Notes: generated by a model not told the origin, from the letters alone. A stretch of 36,479 nucleotides of DNA from an uncultured Saprospiraceae bacterium (GCA_947311105.1 CAMZKG010000288.1:1-36479), one strand, 5' to 3'. Positions 1 through 8,439 are shown, numbered from the stretch's first letter. A program made the numbers and translations.

Positions 1-2
1 CG

Positions 3-329
3 TACAGCAACTTCACCAACAACAAACTCCCCGAGTACGAAGGTTATTACGCAAGTGTCATCTATGCGTATCTCGCAAGTTTGGGTATGACGGTCATTCC
101 TGAAGACATTACGAATCTTGGGCGGATAGATTTTACGATGATTTATGAAGACAAGGTATTTATTTTTGAGTTCAAACTCTCGGAAAAAGCTACCCAAAAC
201 GCCCTAAAGCAAATCAAAGAAAAACGCTATTACGAAAAATACCAGAATTACGATAATGTCTATCTCATCGGCATAGAGTTTAGTTCCAAAGAACGGAATA
301 TTGTGGGGTACGAGTGGAGCGAAGCGTAG
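3..329 (+). CDS. AAA-ATPase-like/PD-(D/E)XK nuclease family protein, C-terminal part
   Basis: The reading frame is open from the window edge to the TAG at 327-329, so only the last 108 residues are present and the start lies outside the window. The fragment opens with an EYEGYYASVIYAYLASLG-like segment. It continues with a GRIDFTM segment carrying a candidate catalytic Asp, then FIFEFKL, the E-x-K part of a PD-(D/E)XK core, and ends in a short helix and a YLIGIEF strand. This is the usual C-terminal domain (DUF1703 type) of a Bacteroidota family whose N-terminal half is an AAA-ATPase-like domain. That N-terminal half is assumed from the family, not seen. The biological role of the family is not well defined. 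The stop codon sits inside the first unit of a tandem palindromic repeat. Confidence 0.75.
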   Translation, partial: YSNFTNNKLPEYEGYYASVIYAYLASLGMTVIPEDITNLGRIDFTMIYEDKVFIFEFKLSEKATQNALKQIKEKRYYEKYQNYDNVYLIGIEFSSKERNIVGYEWSEA

Positions 330-558
330 AGACGAACAGCCGTTCGTCTGTCGAGCAATCACGTTACAGAATGCGCGTAGAGCCGAAGGGCCGTTCGTCT
401 GTTTAGCAATCACGTTACAGAATGCACGTAGAGCCGAACGGCCGTTCGTCTGTCGAGCAATCACGTTACAGAATACGTGTACAGCCGAACAGCCGTTCGG
501 CTGTACAGCAATCACGTTATAGGATGCAAGTAGAGCCGTTCGGCTCTACAGCAATCAC
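326..558. repeat. 51-bp tandem palindromic repeat, four full units and one partial
   Basis: Units start at 326, 377, 428 and 479 with an exact 51-bp period; a shortened fifth starts at 530. Each has a GC-rich inverted repeat followed by a conserved linker (AGCAATCACGTTACAGAAT). Unit 4 folds as GTACAGCCGAAC-AGCC-GTTCGGCTGTAC and unit 5 as GTAGAGCCG-TT-CGGCTCTAC. Paired changes (TAC/GTA context, GACGAAC with GTTCGTC, GCCGAAC with GTTCGGC) keep the stems intact. Because 51 is divisible by 3, both strands show long spurious open frames. The same core recurs at 19696 and 22852. Confidence 0.9.
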
Positions 559-1253
559 ACAGCTTTACATCCGTTAATAATCTCCAGCATCTGATCAAAA
601 TTTTGAGCATGATGTGTAGGAGTGATGCCGCTTTCATTTGGTTGGCCGTCTGGATTGTACCAACAAGTATCTACTCCATAGTTTACACCGCCTTTGATGT
701 CAGAATGTAGATTGTCTCCCACAATGAGTACCTTCTTTTTTGGCGGAAGCCCCATCTCCTTAAAAACATAGTCAAAATAGGCTGCGTCAGGCTTGGCTAG
801 ACCAATTTCATCAGAGACGACGATGACATCAAAGTAATGATCTGTTCGAGTATGTGTCAACCTAGGTCTTTGTACTTCCTTTAGTCCATTAGTGATGAGT
901 CCAAGTTTTATTTTTCCATGCAAATGGTCAAGTAGCTGTCGGGCACCGGGCAGCAATTCAGAATGCTCCACCAAGTTGTCCAAATATAGCTGATTGAAAA
1001 GTACAGGGTCTCTGTCCACTTCAATGTCTTCTAAGAAGAGCTCAAAACGCTTTTTTCGCAAGGTGATGGCATCAATCTGCCCATTTTCAAATGCGGTCCA
1101 AACTAGGTGATTGGCCTTTTTGTATCGGCTAAATAAATTGGGGCGATTGGGTATTTTGAGTTTGGTGACTGCTTGCGCGAAAGCTTTTTTAGAAGCACTT
1201 GTAAAGTCGAGTAGGGTATTGTCGGCATCAAAGAGTATCCAAGAATAGGGCAT
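555..1253 (-). CDS. yjjG: YjjG-family HAD nucleotidase (noncanonical pyrimidine nucleotidase)
   Basis: A cytoplasmic HAD-superfamily phosphatase of about 232 residues, the normal length for the YjjG/YfnB family, whose members dephosphorylate nucleoside monophosphates. Motif I is FDADNTLLD, with the nucleophile D9 and general acid D11. A helical cap follows. Motif II lies in GLITNG, the motif III lysine in GLAKPD, and motif IV is GDNLHSDIKGG. All catalytic residues are present. The start chosen is the ATG at 1253, because family members begin only a few residues before motif I. An in-frame ATG at 1274 would add seven residues and lies directly against a terminator hairpin. Neither start has a clear Shine-Dalgarno sequence. 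The function as a house-cleaning nucleotidase is inferred from the family. Confidence 0.82.
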   Translation of the reverse strand: MPYSWILFDADNTLLDFTSASKKAFAQAVTKLKIPNRPNLFSRYKKANHLVWTAFENGQIDAITLRKKRFELFLEDIEVDRDPVLFNQLYLDNLVEHSELLPGARQLLDHLHGKIKLGLITNGLKEVQRPRLTHTRTDHYFDVIVVSDEIGLAKPDAAYFDYVFKEMGLPPKKKVLIVGDNLHSDIKGGVNYGVDTCWYNPDGQPNESGITPTHHAQNFDQMLEIINGCKAV

Positions 1254-1276
1254 ATCATTATTTTGTGCAAACATAC

Positions 1277-1313
1277 TAAAAAGCCCCGATAGTACGAGAC
1301 CATCGGGGCTTTT
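1277..1313. terminator. Rho-independent terminator, bidirectional type
   Basis: AAAGCCCCGAT (arm), a loop of about 12 nt, then ATCGGGGCTTTT. There are T-runs on both strands. On the minus strand it would end transcription from the decayed lipoprotein tail upstream. It also lies only 4-25 nt in front of the yjjG start, so it could attenuate that gene. Confidence 0.75.
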
Positions 1314-1331
1314 ATTAATTTCTGCTAAGTT

Positions 1332-1463
1332 TTAGTACTTAATAGATACAGTATAAAAATCATTATTATCACTTGGAGTAACAGTGACAGTTGTAATCTT
1401 GAAGAGTACAGTCGTCATTGTACCATTGGCATCTGGTACTTGAGCAGAGTCCTGTGGAATAAA
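1332..1463 (-). pseudogene. Decayed 3' end of a lipoprotein gene paralogous to the one at 1838-2767
   Basis: On the minus strand this reads an open segment of about 43 codons ending at a TAA (1332-1334), with a stop just upstream at 1464-1466. It has no start codon of its own. The translation (IPQDSAQVPDANG, then TTVLFKIT, then SDNNDFYTVSIKY) aligns with the C-terminus of the neighbouring intact lipoprotein (EIPQGTKSD, then YVLFRFD, then NNDYYEISIKH). It therefore looks like the last exon-sized scrap of a tandem duplicate. The body of the gene is not recognisable further upstream. Confidence 0.7.
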
Positions 1464-1581
1464 TTATTTACTCAACTTTCGGCACTCTTAAAAGCCCGTC
1501 GTTATTGTGATATAACCTTTTGTAGTGATTTAAGCTAACCATTGTTATAACGATGCCTTACCGTGGATTGAAGCTCATTGT

Positions 1582-1618
1582 AGAAAAAAATCAAGGGCAA
1601 GATTTTTTAAGCCCTTGA
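1582..1618 (-). terminator. Rho-independent terminator, minus strand
   Basis: TCAAGGGC and GCCCTTGA arms (1591-1598 and 1611-1618) are followed on the minus strand by a run of seven Ts. It would stop minus-strand transcripts entering the decayed gene. Confidence 0.7.
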
Positions 1619-1756
1619 CCCTTAGCCCCCTTAGCCTTTTACCTTAGACCACCACCGGCGATAAGGATATACGTTATCGTTATACCATTTTGCCGTTAAA
1701 CCGCTGTACCGAAACTTGAGTAATAGAGAAAGATGAAATTAAATACTTCGAAGAAT

Positions 1757-1792
1757 AAAGAAGCTACCTAATGATATAGGTAGCTTCTTTTG
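1757..1792 (-). terminator. Rho-independent terminator after the lipoprotein gene
   Basis: A 12-bp perfect stem, AAGAAGCTACCT with AGGTAGCTTCTT, with an 8-nt loop. It lies 46 nt beyond the stop codon of the minus-strand lipoprotein gene. U-rich tails exist on both strands. Confidence 0.85.
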
Positions 1793-1837
1793 TTTCTTAC
1801 CTAAAACATAATAAAAAGGTGCAATACCTATATAAGT

Positions 1838-2767
1838 TTAGTGCTTAATAGAAATTTCGTAGTAATCATTATTTATACCCGCTTCATTATGGATTGTGTC
1901 AAATCTAAACAATACATAAGTATCACTATTGGTATCAGTAACTTTAGCTACAAAAACAGCACCTTCTCCAAAAGAATCTGATTTAGTGCCTTGAGGAATT
2001 TCTGTGCCAGCATCAAAGATATTTTGGATGTCTGCTTTAAAAGATGCGGAATCAAAGTCAACTCCCGATGTTGATTTTAGTACAGTTGTATAGTCAGGAG
2101 ACATGGCAGATGTGGCAGGAGAGATCTTATTGTCCCAGTCACCACCACGGTCGTAAATGTGTGGTTGGTCAGGTTTTGCAGTATTCGCAGATTGGGATTC
2201 TCCCGTTAATAGACTGATTCCTCCATCATGAGGACTTGCATTGTTGAAAAATTTATGCCCAGAAGAGTTGAAATCTAGGTCAGATGTAGGTTGCTCCAAT
2301 TGAATAACTAGGCTAGTTGTATCTTTTAATCCATTCTCATCTTCAATAACAAATTGATAGTTATGTGGGGAAAAATCATCTGGTGAGTTCACCCATATTT
2401 CCCAAGTAAACCCAGCTTTTTCAGCTGCATCAAGGATTGAAATAGGGTTTGAAGAAGCACCACTACCATTAATTTTAAATGCTGTAGTGTCCGTGAAATC
2501 CACCTTTGTACCGTCAAGGTAGTAGGTAAATAAGCTTAGGTCACCAGTTCCTTTGGCAGTAACCATGTCAAATACTTGGTAAACAGACGCATCTTGGATT
2601 AACATTGTATCTGCCAATTGTAATCCAGAAGTCCCAGTAAGTTTTATGGTAGGAGGATTCTTTACAGGCTCTGGCTCTTGTAGAGGATCATCTTTGGTAC
2701 ATCCAGTAGTGAAAACAGCTGTGCCAATCATAAAAAGGAAGGCAAATTTTAGCAAATTCTTAAACAT
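1838..2767 (-). CDS. Lipoprotein of unknown function
   Basis: About 309 residues. The start at 2767 is preferred over the upstream ATG at 2836 because it gives a classical lipoprotein signal: MFKNLLKFAFLF, a hydrophobic core, then TTGC with the lipidated Cys about 23 residues in, followed by the charged TKDDP. The mature part begins with a Pro-rich linker (EPEPVKNPPTI), then beta-rich sequence resembling an immunoglobulin-like domain. The rest is Ser/Thr/Asp-rich and includes HDGGISLLTG and DRGGDWDNK. I do not recognise a family. It is probably anchored in the outer membrane. A 3' fragment of a second copy lies just downstream. The gene has its own promoter-like sequence and a structured leader. 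Confidence 0.75.
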   Translation of the reverse strand: MFKNLLKFAFLFMIGTAVFTTGCTKDDPLQEPEPVKNPPTIKLTGTSGLQLADTMLIQDASVYQVFDMVTAKGTGDLSLFTYYLDGTKVDFTDTTAFKINGSGASSNPISILDAAEKAGFTWEIWVNSPDDFSPHNYQFVIEDENGLKDTTSLVIQLEQPTSDLDFNSSGHKFFNNASPHDGGISLLTGESQSANTAKPDQPHIYDRGGDWDNKISPATSAMSPDYTTVLKSTSGVDFDSASFKADIQNIFDAGTEIPQGTKSDSFGEGAVFVAKVTDTNSDTYVLFRFDTIHNEAGINNDYYEISIKH

Positions 2768-2788
2768 CGCAATTAGTTTTTGTGTGAA

Positions 2789-2858
2789 ATGGTCAAAGTT
2801 GACCATAAAATAAAATGAAGATGGTATAAAATGCATGTAAAGATAAAGCTATACCATC
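2789..2858 (-). promoter_or_regulatory. Two inverted repeats in the lipoprotein leader
   Basis: ATGGTCAA-AG-TTGACCAT (2789-2806) ends 21 nt before the chosen start codon. A second pair, GATGGTATA (2820-2828) with TATACCATC (2850-2858), lies behind it. Both could fold in the 5' untranslated RNA or act as protein operators. The sequence does not say which. Confidence 0.5.
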
Positions 2859-2872
2859 TATGTTTGACGGTG

Positions 2873-2904
2873 CAAAGCTACCAGCAATCTTTATAAGATA
2901 CAAG
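2873..2904 (-). promoter_or_regulatory. Bacteroidota-type promoter for the lipoprotein gene
   Basis: On the minus strand the -7 element is TAGCTTTG (2880-2873). A CTTG lies 20 nt upstream at the -33 position. The predicted leader is about 100 nt. Confidence 0.5.
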
Positions 2905-2920
2905 CAATAAAATGTTAATA

Positions 2921-3427
2921 CTAGGATTTTAGCTTAAAAGACCATGTCACTTTCATCTCGGAAGCGATTTCGCCTGAAGGCAAAATTCCTTTGGTTGTAG
3001 CGACAAAGGTGACCCCTTCACCAGTATTGGCAGCTTTTTCGATGGCTTCAATAAATTCTGGGCCTTGTTCGCACCTAAAAGTAAGTGTTTGGTTTGCTTT
3101 TTTACTAAATGTTGACTCAAATTGTACCACCAACATAGACAAAGGTGGGGCAGAAGCTTTAGCTGCTAAAACCAATAAACCCGTCGATAATTCTGCCGCA
3201 GCACATTGTGCCGCAAAATAAATGGATCTAAAAGGGTTTTGCGACCGCCATCTATAAGGGAGCACCACTTCCGCAAAATGTGGAGTGACTTTGCCTACAC
3301 GCATTCCGCTAAAGGCTGCCATCGGGAGTTTTGTCCAAAGATATAGCTTCATTTTGAAGTGAGAATTTAGCTTCTTTAGGAGACTTAGGACTTTGGGGTT
3401 GTTTTCGTCAAATTGGAAATTGGCCAT
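2921..3427 (-). CDS. DUF4442 hotdog-fold protein (thioesterase-like)
   Basis: 168 residues, no signal peptide, so cytoplasmic. The sequence has the layout of DUF4442 proteins: an N-terminal helix, KLPMAAFSGMRVGKVTPHFAEVVLPYRWRSQNPF spread over residues 33-66, then the IYFAAQCAAAELSTGLL helix that corresponds to the central hotdog helix, followed by beta strands ending VTWSFKLKS. Members resemble acyl-CoA thioesterases of the YiiD C-terminal type, but the substrate is unknown. It starts divergently from the MBL-fold gene, with 155 bp between the two starts. Confidence 0.75.
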   Translation of the reverse strand: MANFQFDENNPKVLSLLKKLNSHFKMKLYLWTKLPMAAFSGMRVGKVTPHFAEVVLPYRWRSQNPFRSIYFAAQCAAAELSTGLLVLAAKASAPPLSMLVVQFESTFSKKANQTLTFRCEQGPEFIEAIEKAANTGEGVTFVATTKGILPSGEIASEMKVTWSFKLKS

Positions 3428-3582
3428 AAATTACTTAGGTTTGTGGGCTCAAGATACAAATTATTTGTCACATTTTTCTTCTTTTTTGGCTTTATAACCG
3501 TACATTGTGAGTTGAAAGAAAAGGTGACAGATGGAACGGGAGAAGGGGATATTGGACAATCAACACCTAAAATGAGCAAAAC

Positions 3583-4467
3583 ATGAAAATAATTGACCTT
3601 AATTTTTTGGACTACTCCGATACTATTGCTTCTTTTTTATTGGAGTCTAATGATGGTTTGGTTTTGGTGGAATCCGGACCTTATTCGACCTATGGACATT
3701 TGACGCAAGTCCTAAATGATATGGGGGCTAAGCCCGAAGATGTTCGCCATGTGCTTTTGACTCATATACATTTGGATCATGCAGGAGCGGCATGGGCTTT
3801 CGCAAAAAATGGGGCGCAGGTTTATGTTCATCCGAAAGGATATAAGCATTTGGCTAATCCAGAGCGATTGTGGGCTTCCGCCAAAAGAATCTACCAAGAT
3901 GAGATGGAGTATCTTTGGGGCGATATGCAAGCGATTGATGATTCATTGCTTCATGCGATGGATGATGCGAAGGATTTGAAGATTGGCGGTCTGAATTTTA
4001 CACCATGGTACACGCCAGGGCATGCGGTGCATCATATCGCTTGGCAGCATGAAGGAGATATTTTTACTGGGGATGTAGGTGGTGTAAAAATCGGCGATAA
4101 TCTAGTTGCCCCCCCTTGTCCGCCCCCCGATATCCATATCGAAGATTGGAAAGCATCTATCGAAATAATAAATAAACTCAAGCCGAAATCCATTTATCTG
4201 ACCCATTTTGGGCGGGTGGATTCGGTGGAAGCCCATTTGGCAGAGCTAGAAGCAAGATTGGATAAATGGGCGGCTTGGATCTATCCTTACTTCCAAAAAG
4301 GAACGCCTACGGAAGAAGTAGTCCCTTTATTTCAGACTTTTTCTATTGAAGAAATGGAAGAAGCAAAAGTGTCTGAAGAAGACATTCAAAGGTACCTAAA
4401 AGCGAATCCGCCTTGGATGAGTGTGTGGGGCTTGATGCGGTATTTTAAGGTGAAGAGTAACGGGTAA
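3583..4467 (+). CDS. MBL-fold metallo-hydrolase
   Basis: 294 residues, no signal peptide. The metal-binding set is complete: THIHLDHAG (H61, H63, D65, H66), TPGHA with H147, TGDVGG with D164, and LTHFGR with H208. This is a two-metal metallo-beta-lactamase-fold hydrolase. The C-terminal 80 residues are helical with a conserved-looking WxxWxYPYF segment. Relatives include glyoxalase II-like and quorum-lactonase-like hydrolases, but the substrate cannot be read from the sequence. It is followed by a strong shared terminator and faces the large subtilisin gene convergently. Confidence 0.85.
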   Translation: MKIIDLNFLDYSDTIASFLLESNDGLVLVESGPYSTYGHLTQVLNDMGAKPEDVRHVLLTHIHLDHAGAAWAFAKNGAQVYVHPKGYKHLANPERLWASAKRIYQDEMEYLWGDMQAIDDSLLHAMDDAKDLKIGGLNFTPWYTPGHAVHHIAWQHEGDIFTGDVGGVKIGDNLVAPPCPPPDIHIEDWKASIEIINKLKPKSIYLTHFGRVDSVEAHLAELEARLDKWAAWIYPYFQKGTPTEEVVPLFQTFSIEEMEEAKVSEEDIQRYLKANPPWMSVWGLMRYFKVKSNG

Positions 4468-4509
4468 AGGGGGAAAATTTAAGGTAAAATCGATTGGGTC
4501 ATTTAGTAA

Positions 4510-4553
4510 AAAAAAACAGCGAAAGGAATAACAATTCCTTTCGCTGTTTTTTG
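4510..4553. terminator. Strong bidirectional terminator between convergent genes
   Basis: ACAGCGAAAGGAAT and ATTCCTTTCGCTGT form a perfect 14-bp stem with a 4-nt loop. It is flanked by A9 on the left and T6 on the right, so it works for both the MBL gene (plus) and the subtilisin gene (minus). Confidence 0.92.
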
Positions 4554-4593
4554 TAGTAAGCCGCCGTCTCCAAAAGTGGGAGCGATGCAAGGA

Positions 4594-7500
4594 CTATTCC
4601 TTTATCACCCGAATAGTGCCCGTATTGTCACTAGTTCTCAATTGTAGCATGTAGATACCTGCCGCCATCTGGCTACTAGGCGTAATCACCAATTTGTCCT
4701 GATTACTTATTGCTTTTATTTTCATCTCTTTTCCAAGAATATCAAATAAGCGAACATGAATGTTTTTGGCTGCAAAGCCATGAATCACCACTTCAAACTC
4801 ATCAGAGAAAGGGTTAGGCTGAACCGTAAAAGCATTTTTTCCGAAAGGAGCTTGAAGTCCTGTAAGGCACTGCGTCTTAAATAGATTAAAGGTTTTTTTA
4901 CCTAAGCCATTGGCACAGACTGCCCGTACTTGTGCTTCATACTCTGTGCATTCATCTAAGTTGGTGAGTTGGTAATTATTACCAGTAGTGGTAGCTGCTT
5001 CCCAAGTCCCACCGACTTTACGATGTTTGACGATGTAGCTAATACTACTATCGACGACCGCCCAATTCATATTGGCAGAATAATATTGAATATCATCCAC
5101 AAACAAGCTGTCAGGCCCAAGACAATATCCAGCTTCCTTGATGGTCACGCAGTAATCTTCGACTTCTCCATAAGTGAATTCTCCACAAGTATTCTCGATA
5201 AAACTATAGTTTAAGATGACTCTCATACGAGTAAGACCAGGAGTGGCATCCACAGGAACGGTGAAAGGTTGGGTTGTCGCAGCACTAACCTTGTCTGGAG
5301 TGTCAAAAATGACTTCATCATCATCAAATGTGCCATTTTGGTTAAAATCAATCCATGCTTTGAGATATTCACCATAGATAGTCCCTGAATAACCAGGGGT
5401 AATGGTCATCTCGTAAGTATTGTCTTGCGTGAAATTAATACCCAAATCCGAATAAAATTCATATCCTGTACTTGCCCCTGTTGGATTGTCAAAAACAGTT
5501 TCAACCGAGACAGAGTCAATCCATTCATCAGTAGAACCACCATTGCTTGCGCAATAATTTAAGTCTAGGCAAGCCCCACAACCAGTTGTCTTGAAGTCTA
5601 TCGGACTACTAAAACTTAAAGTATTTCCACTGCAATTGGTGCGAATTTTTGCTTGATATTTGGTGCATTTTGTTAAGCCAATTAGGGGAGTGGAAAGGCT
5701 AGATGTGGTAATGGTATCCCAAGTGGTAAAAGGCTCTTTAGCGTAGATGATGTCAAAGGAATTTGCCGCAAGGACACCTTCCCAAGTTAGTAAAGCACCA
5801 TTATCCATAATATTGGAGACCGCAAAACTATCAGGAAGCATACAACAGCCATCTGTTTTAAAGATAAAGCTCGGACTCAATGTGCTTAATGAATCGGCAC
5901 AATTGGTCTCTAAAACCACTTCATAATTGGAGCAGGCGGCTAAGTCTGTCATCATGTAAGGGCTACTGACATCCAATACCGTATCCCAAACAGTAGTGCC
6001 CACAGGACGATAATAGATATTTGCGGAAGCATCGTTTAAAGTGGTGAAGTGGAGTGTAGCAGAAATATCCAAGACATCAGATACACCAACTTGGAATGGA
6101 GCAATACAGGCATCATTGCCAAGAATATTTACACAGTAATCTTCAACTTCTCCGTAGGTGAAGGTACCGCAGGAATCTGTAATCACATCAAAATCCAATC
6201 GAACACGCATCCTCGTAAGCCCAGGGGCAGCTGTGACAGGAACGGAAAAGTTAAAACTAGTGGCTTCACTAATCGAAAAATCAGGATTAACAATGACTTC
6301 GTCACCTTCAAAAAGACCATTTTGGTTAAAATCAATCCAGACTTTGACATGTTCACTATATGCAAACCCACTATATCCTGGCGTGATAATTAGCTCATAT
6401 GGCTGTACGGGCAATAGGTTGATGTTCATGTTGTCATAAAAACCATAACCATCCGTTTCTGATCCAGAAGCGTTGACAAAAATACCGACTATCTCCACGC
6501 TGTCGATATACTCGGAAGTATTGTCGTCGCCGCTGCTTTCGCAATAGCTTAAATCTGTACATGCTCCACAGCCGCTAGTCTTGAAATCTACCGGATTACC
6601 ATAGTCAATCACTACGGAATTGGCACAGTTGGTACGTATTTTTGCTTGATAAGCGGTACAATCAGTTAGATTGTCAATGGTAATCGTTGTGTCAGAAGTA
6701 GATACAGTTGACCCTGTAGTAAAAGGGTCGGGTGCATAGGTGACATCAAAAGATGTTGCCGCAAGGACATAATCCCAAGCAAAAGTGGTACTATTGTTCG
6801 TGATGTTAGCGATATGAAAATTAGCCGGTAACTCACAGCATCCATCCGTCTTAAACGTGTATATCGGACTCAAATCACTCAAGGAATCAGCACATACCGT
6901 GTGCATGGCAACTTCATATTCTGTGCAAGCTTCTAATCCTGTAAAAGGGTATGGGGTAGATGCAAATAGGATGGTATCCCAATCGGTTGTACCAGCTGGT
7001 CGAAAATAAATATGTGCGCTATCGTTGAGTGCTGTAAAAGATAACGAAGCCGAAACATCCGTGATGTCATTGGCTTGAATAGAAAAAGGTGGGGTACAAG
7101 CTCCACATCCACCCATCAATAACTGCATGCTTTTGTGCGCATTAATCCGACCGCCTGTCTTAATTTCAGCGACCAATTGATCGGTTTGATCAACTCCATT
7201 AAAAAGATAGTCTCTAACCAACAAAGCCGCCACATCTGGTGACGTAAGAGACAAAGACGCAATATCTGGACAAGGAGCGGAGTAAAGTAACGCAATGACC
7301 CCAGCTGTCAAAGGACTAGCAAAAGAAGTCCCACTTGTAAATCCATAGCCGCCCCCACTTTCTGTAGTATATATATTGTCCCCAGGCGCCCCTACATCAA
7401 TCGTGTTGAGTCCCCAAGCGGAGAAATTACGAGAGTCATTATTGTCCGTAGCGGTCACCGCCACCATATATTCACTAGGGCAGGCCGTTGGTAAATCTCC

Positions 7501-8439
7501 TTCTATATCTACATCCCAAGCGGCATTGGCAGTTGCGCCACAGCTCAAAATACCATTGACGCCCAAAGAATCATAAAAAGCACACCATAATGGCGCATCA
7601 TCGGGCTGTCCCTGGTCAATGCCCCACGAAGAGTTAGTGGCGACCACAAAAGCCCCTTCTGCGCCGTTGGTTTCGTTGTATTTTTTCCGAAAGGCAAGGG
7701 CATAAGAGTAAGATTCAATGACTTCTGCTTCTTGAGCGGTACCCCCAACAATAGTCATTAACTTAACATGCCAGTTGGCTCCTACGCCCTGATTGCCATC
7801 ATTGCCTGTGGCACCAATCATACCAGCAACAGAAATACCGTGACCACCATTATTGACATCATTATTACCATTAATGGTATTCCATCCATTGAAGTCATCC
7901 ACGTATCCATTGCCATCGTCATCGATACCATTGTCGGGGATTTCGGCGTAATTGTGCCAGATATTGGCTTGTAAATCAGGATGGTCTAGTTGTGTGCCAT
8001 CATCAATAATCGCCACCACAATCGTATCTCCATTTGCGGTAATACCCCCAGTAGTTACATCCCAAGCTTGTTCTGCCGCAATGTTTTGCCACTGCCATTG
8101 AGTCCCAAATAGCGGGTCATTGGGTGTCGTCCTGCTATAGACCCTATGGTTGACTTGAGCGACCGCCACTTCTCGCTTGCGCAAAAGTAAATTGCTGACT
8201 TCCCTTGCGGAAATATCTCCGCCGTAGGTGATTTTCCAAATATTCATGTAGGGAGCGATTAAGCGTTTAGCCTTCAAAGGCATTGGACGCTTAGTGGACA
8301 TATCCAATCTCTGCCAAAATACATCCACATCGGTATTGGGTTCAAACCGCACAAGGACTTGGTTGGGTAGATAATTAGTTTCTTGAGCAAAAGCGGGGGC
8401 CATAAATAGAATAGCCAACGTAAATAAGAAAAATCTCAT
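4594..8439 (-). CDS. Secreted S8 (subtilisin) peptidase with FN3 and GEVED domains and T9SS sorting domain
   Basis: 1281 residues from the ATG at 8439, which opens a clear signal peptide (cleavage after AFA, residue 18); the longer frame from 8583 is not needed. The S8 domain spans about 110-440. It has the catalytic Asp in IIDDG (D146), His in GGHGISVAG (H200), Ser in SGTSFASP (S372) and a probable oxyanion Asn at 305. The DDDGNGYVDD stretch is a likely calcium site. Two copies of a 325-residue module follow (445-772 and 777-1100). Each has two FN3-like domains, a GCGAC link and a GEVED domain (WIDFNQNG, PGLTRMRV, TYGEVEDYC). A fifth FN3 and a type A sorting domain (QPNPFSDEF, then GIYMLQL) end the protein. 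It is expected to be exported by Sec, then moved across the outer membrane by T9SS and attached or released. Its substrates are unknown. Confidence 0.92.
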   Translation of the reverse strand: MRFFLFTLAILFMAPAFAQETNYLPNQVLVRFEPNTDVDVFWQRLDMSTKRPMPLKAKRLIAPYMNIWKITYGGDISAREVSNLLLRKREVAVAQVNHRVYSRTTPNDPLFGTQWQWQNIAAEQAWDVTTGGITANGDTIVVAIIDDGTQLDHPDLQANIWHNYAEIPDNGIDDDGNGYVDDFNGWNTINGNNDVNNGGHGISVAGMIGATGNDGNQGVGANWHVKLMTIVGGTAQEAEVIESYSYALAFRKKYNETNGAEGAFVVATNSSWGIDQGQPDDAPLWCAFYDSLGVNGILSCGATANAAWDVDIEGDLPTACPSEYMVAVTATDNNDSRNFSAWGLNTIDVGAPGDNIYTTESGGGYGFTSGTSFASPLTAGVIALLYSAPCPDIASLSLTSPDVAALLVRDYLFNGVDQTDQLVAEIKTGGRINAHKSMQLLMGGCGACTPPFSIQANDITDVSASLSFTALNDSAHIYFRPAGTTDWDTILFASTPYPFTGLEACTEYEVAMHTVCADSLSDLSPIYTFKTDGCCELPANFHIANITNNSTTFAWDYVLAATSFDVTYAPDPFTTGSTVSTSDTTITIDNLTDCTAYQAKIRTNCANSVVIDYGNPVDFKTSGCGACTDLSYCESSGDDNTSEYIDSVEIVGIFVNASGSETDGYGFYDNMNINLLPVQPYELIITPGYSGFAYSEHVKVWIDFNQNGLFEGDEVIVNPDFSISEATSFNFSVPVTAAPGLTRMRVRLDFDVITDSCGTFTYGEVEDYCVNILGNDACIAPFQVGVSDVLDISATLHFTTLNDASANIYYRPVGTTVWDTVLDVSSPYMMTDLAACSNYEVVLETNCADSLSTLSPSFIFKTDGCCMLPDSFAVSNIMDNGALLTWEGVLAANSFDIIYAKEPFTTWDTITTSSLSTPLIGLTKCTKYQAKIRTNCSGNTLSFSSPIDFKTTGCGACLDLNYCASNGGSTDEWIDSVSVETVFDNPTGASTGYEFYSDLGINFTQDNTYEMTITPGYSGTIYGEYLKAWIDFNQNGTFDDDEVIFDTPDKVSAATTQPFTVPVDATPGLTRMRVILNYSFIENTCGEFTYGEVEDYCVTIKEAGYCLGPDSLFVDDIQYYSANMNWAVVDSSISYIVKHRKVGGTWEAATTTGNNYQLTNLDECTEYEAQVRAVCANGLGKKTFNLFKTQCLTGLQAPFGKNAFTVQPNPFSDEFEVVIHGFAAKNIHVRLFDILGKEMKIKAISNQDKLVITPSSQMAAGIYMLQLRTSDNTGTIRVIKE

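Larger units (their letters stand above)
1464..1837. other. Intergenic spacer with hairpins and degenerate repeats
   Basis: No coding sequence is seen. It holds a GTTATAAC palindrome at 1544-1551, two terminators (listed separately) and a short run of CCGTTATACCG-like repeats around 1665-1720. That run resembles the degenerate repeats at 34575-34640. Confidence 0.5.

Noticed and set aside
204..522. Open frames on both strands across 204-522
   Set aside because: They come from the 51-bp repeat, whose length is a multiple of three; the translations are simple repeats and no start context is seen.
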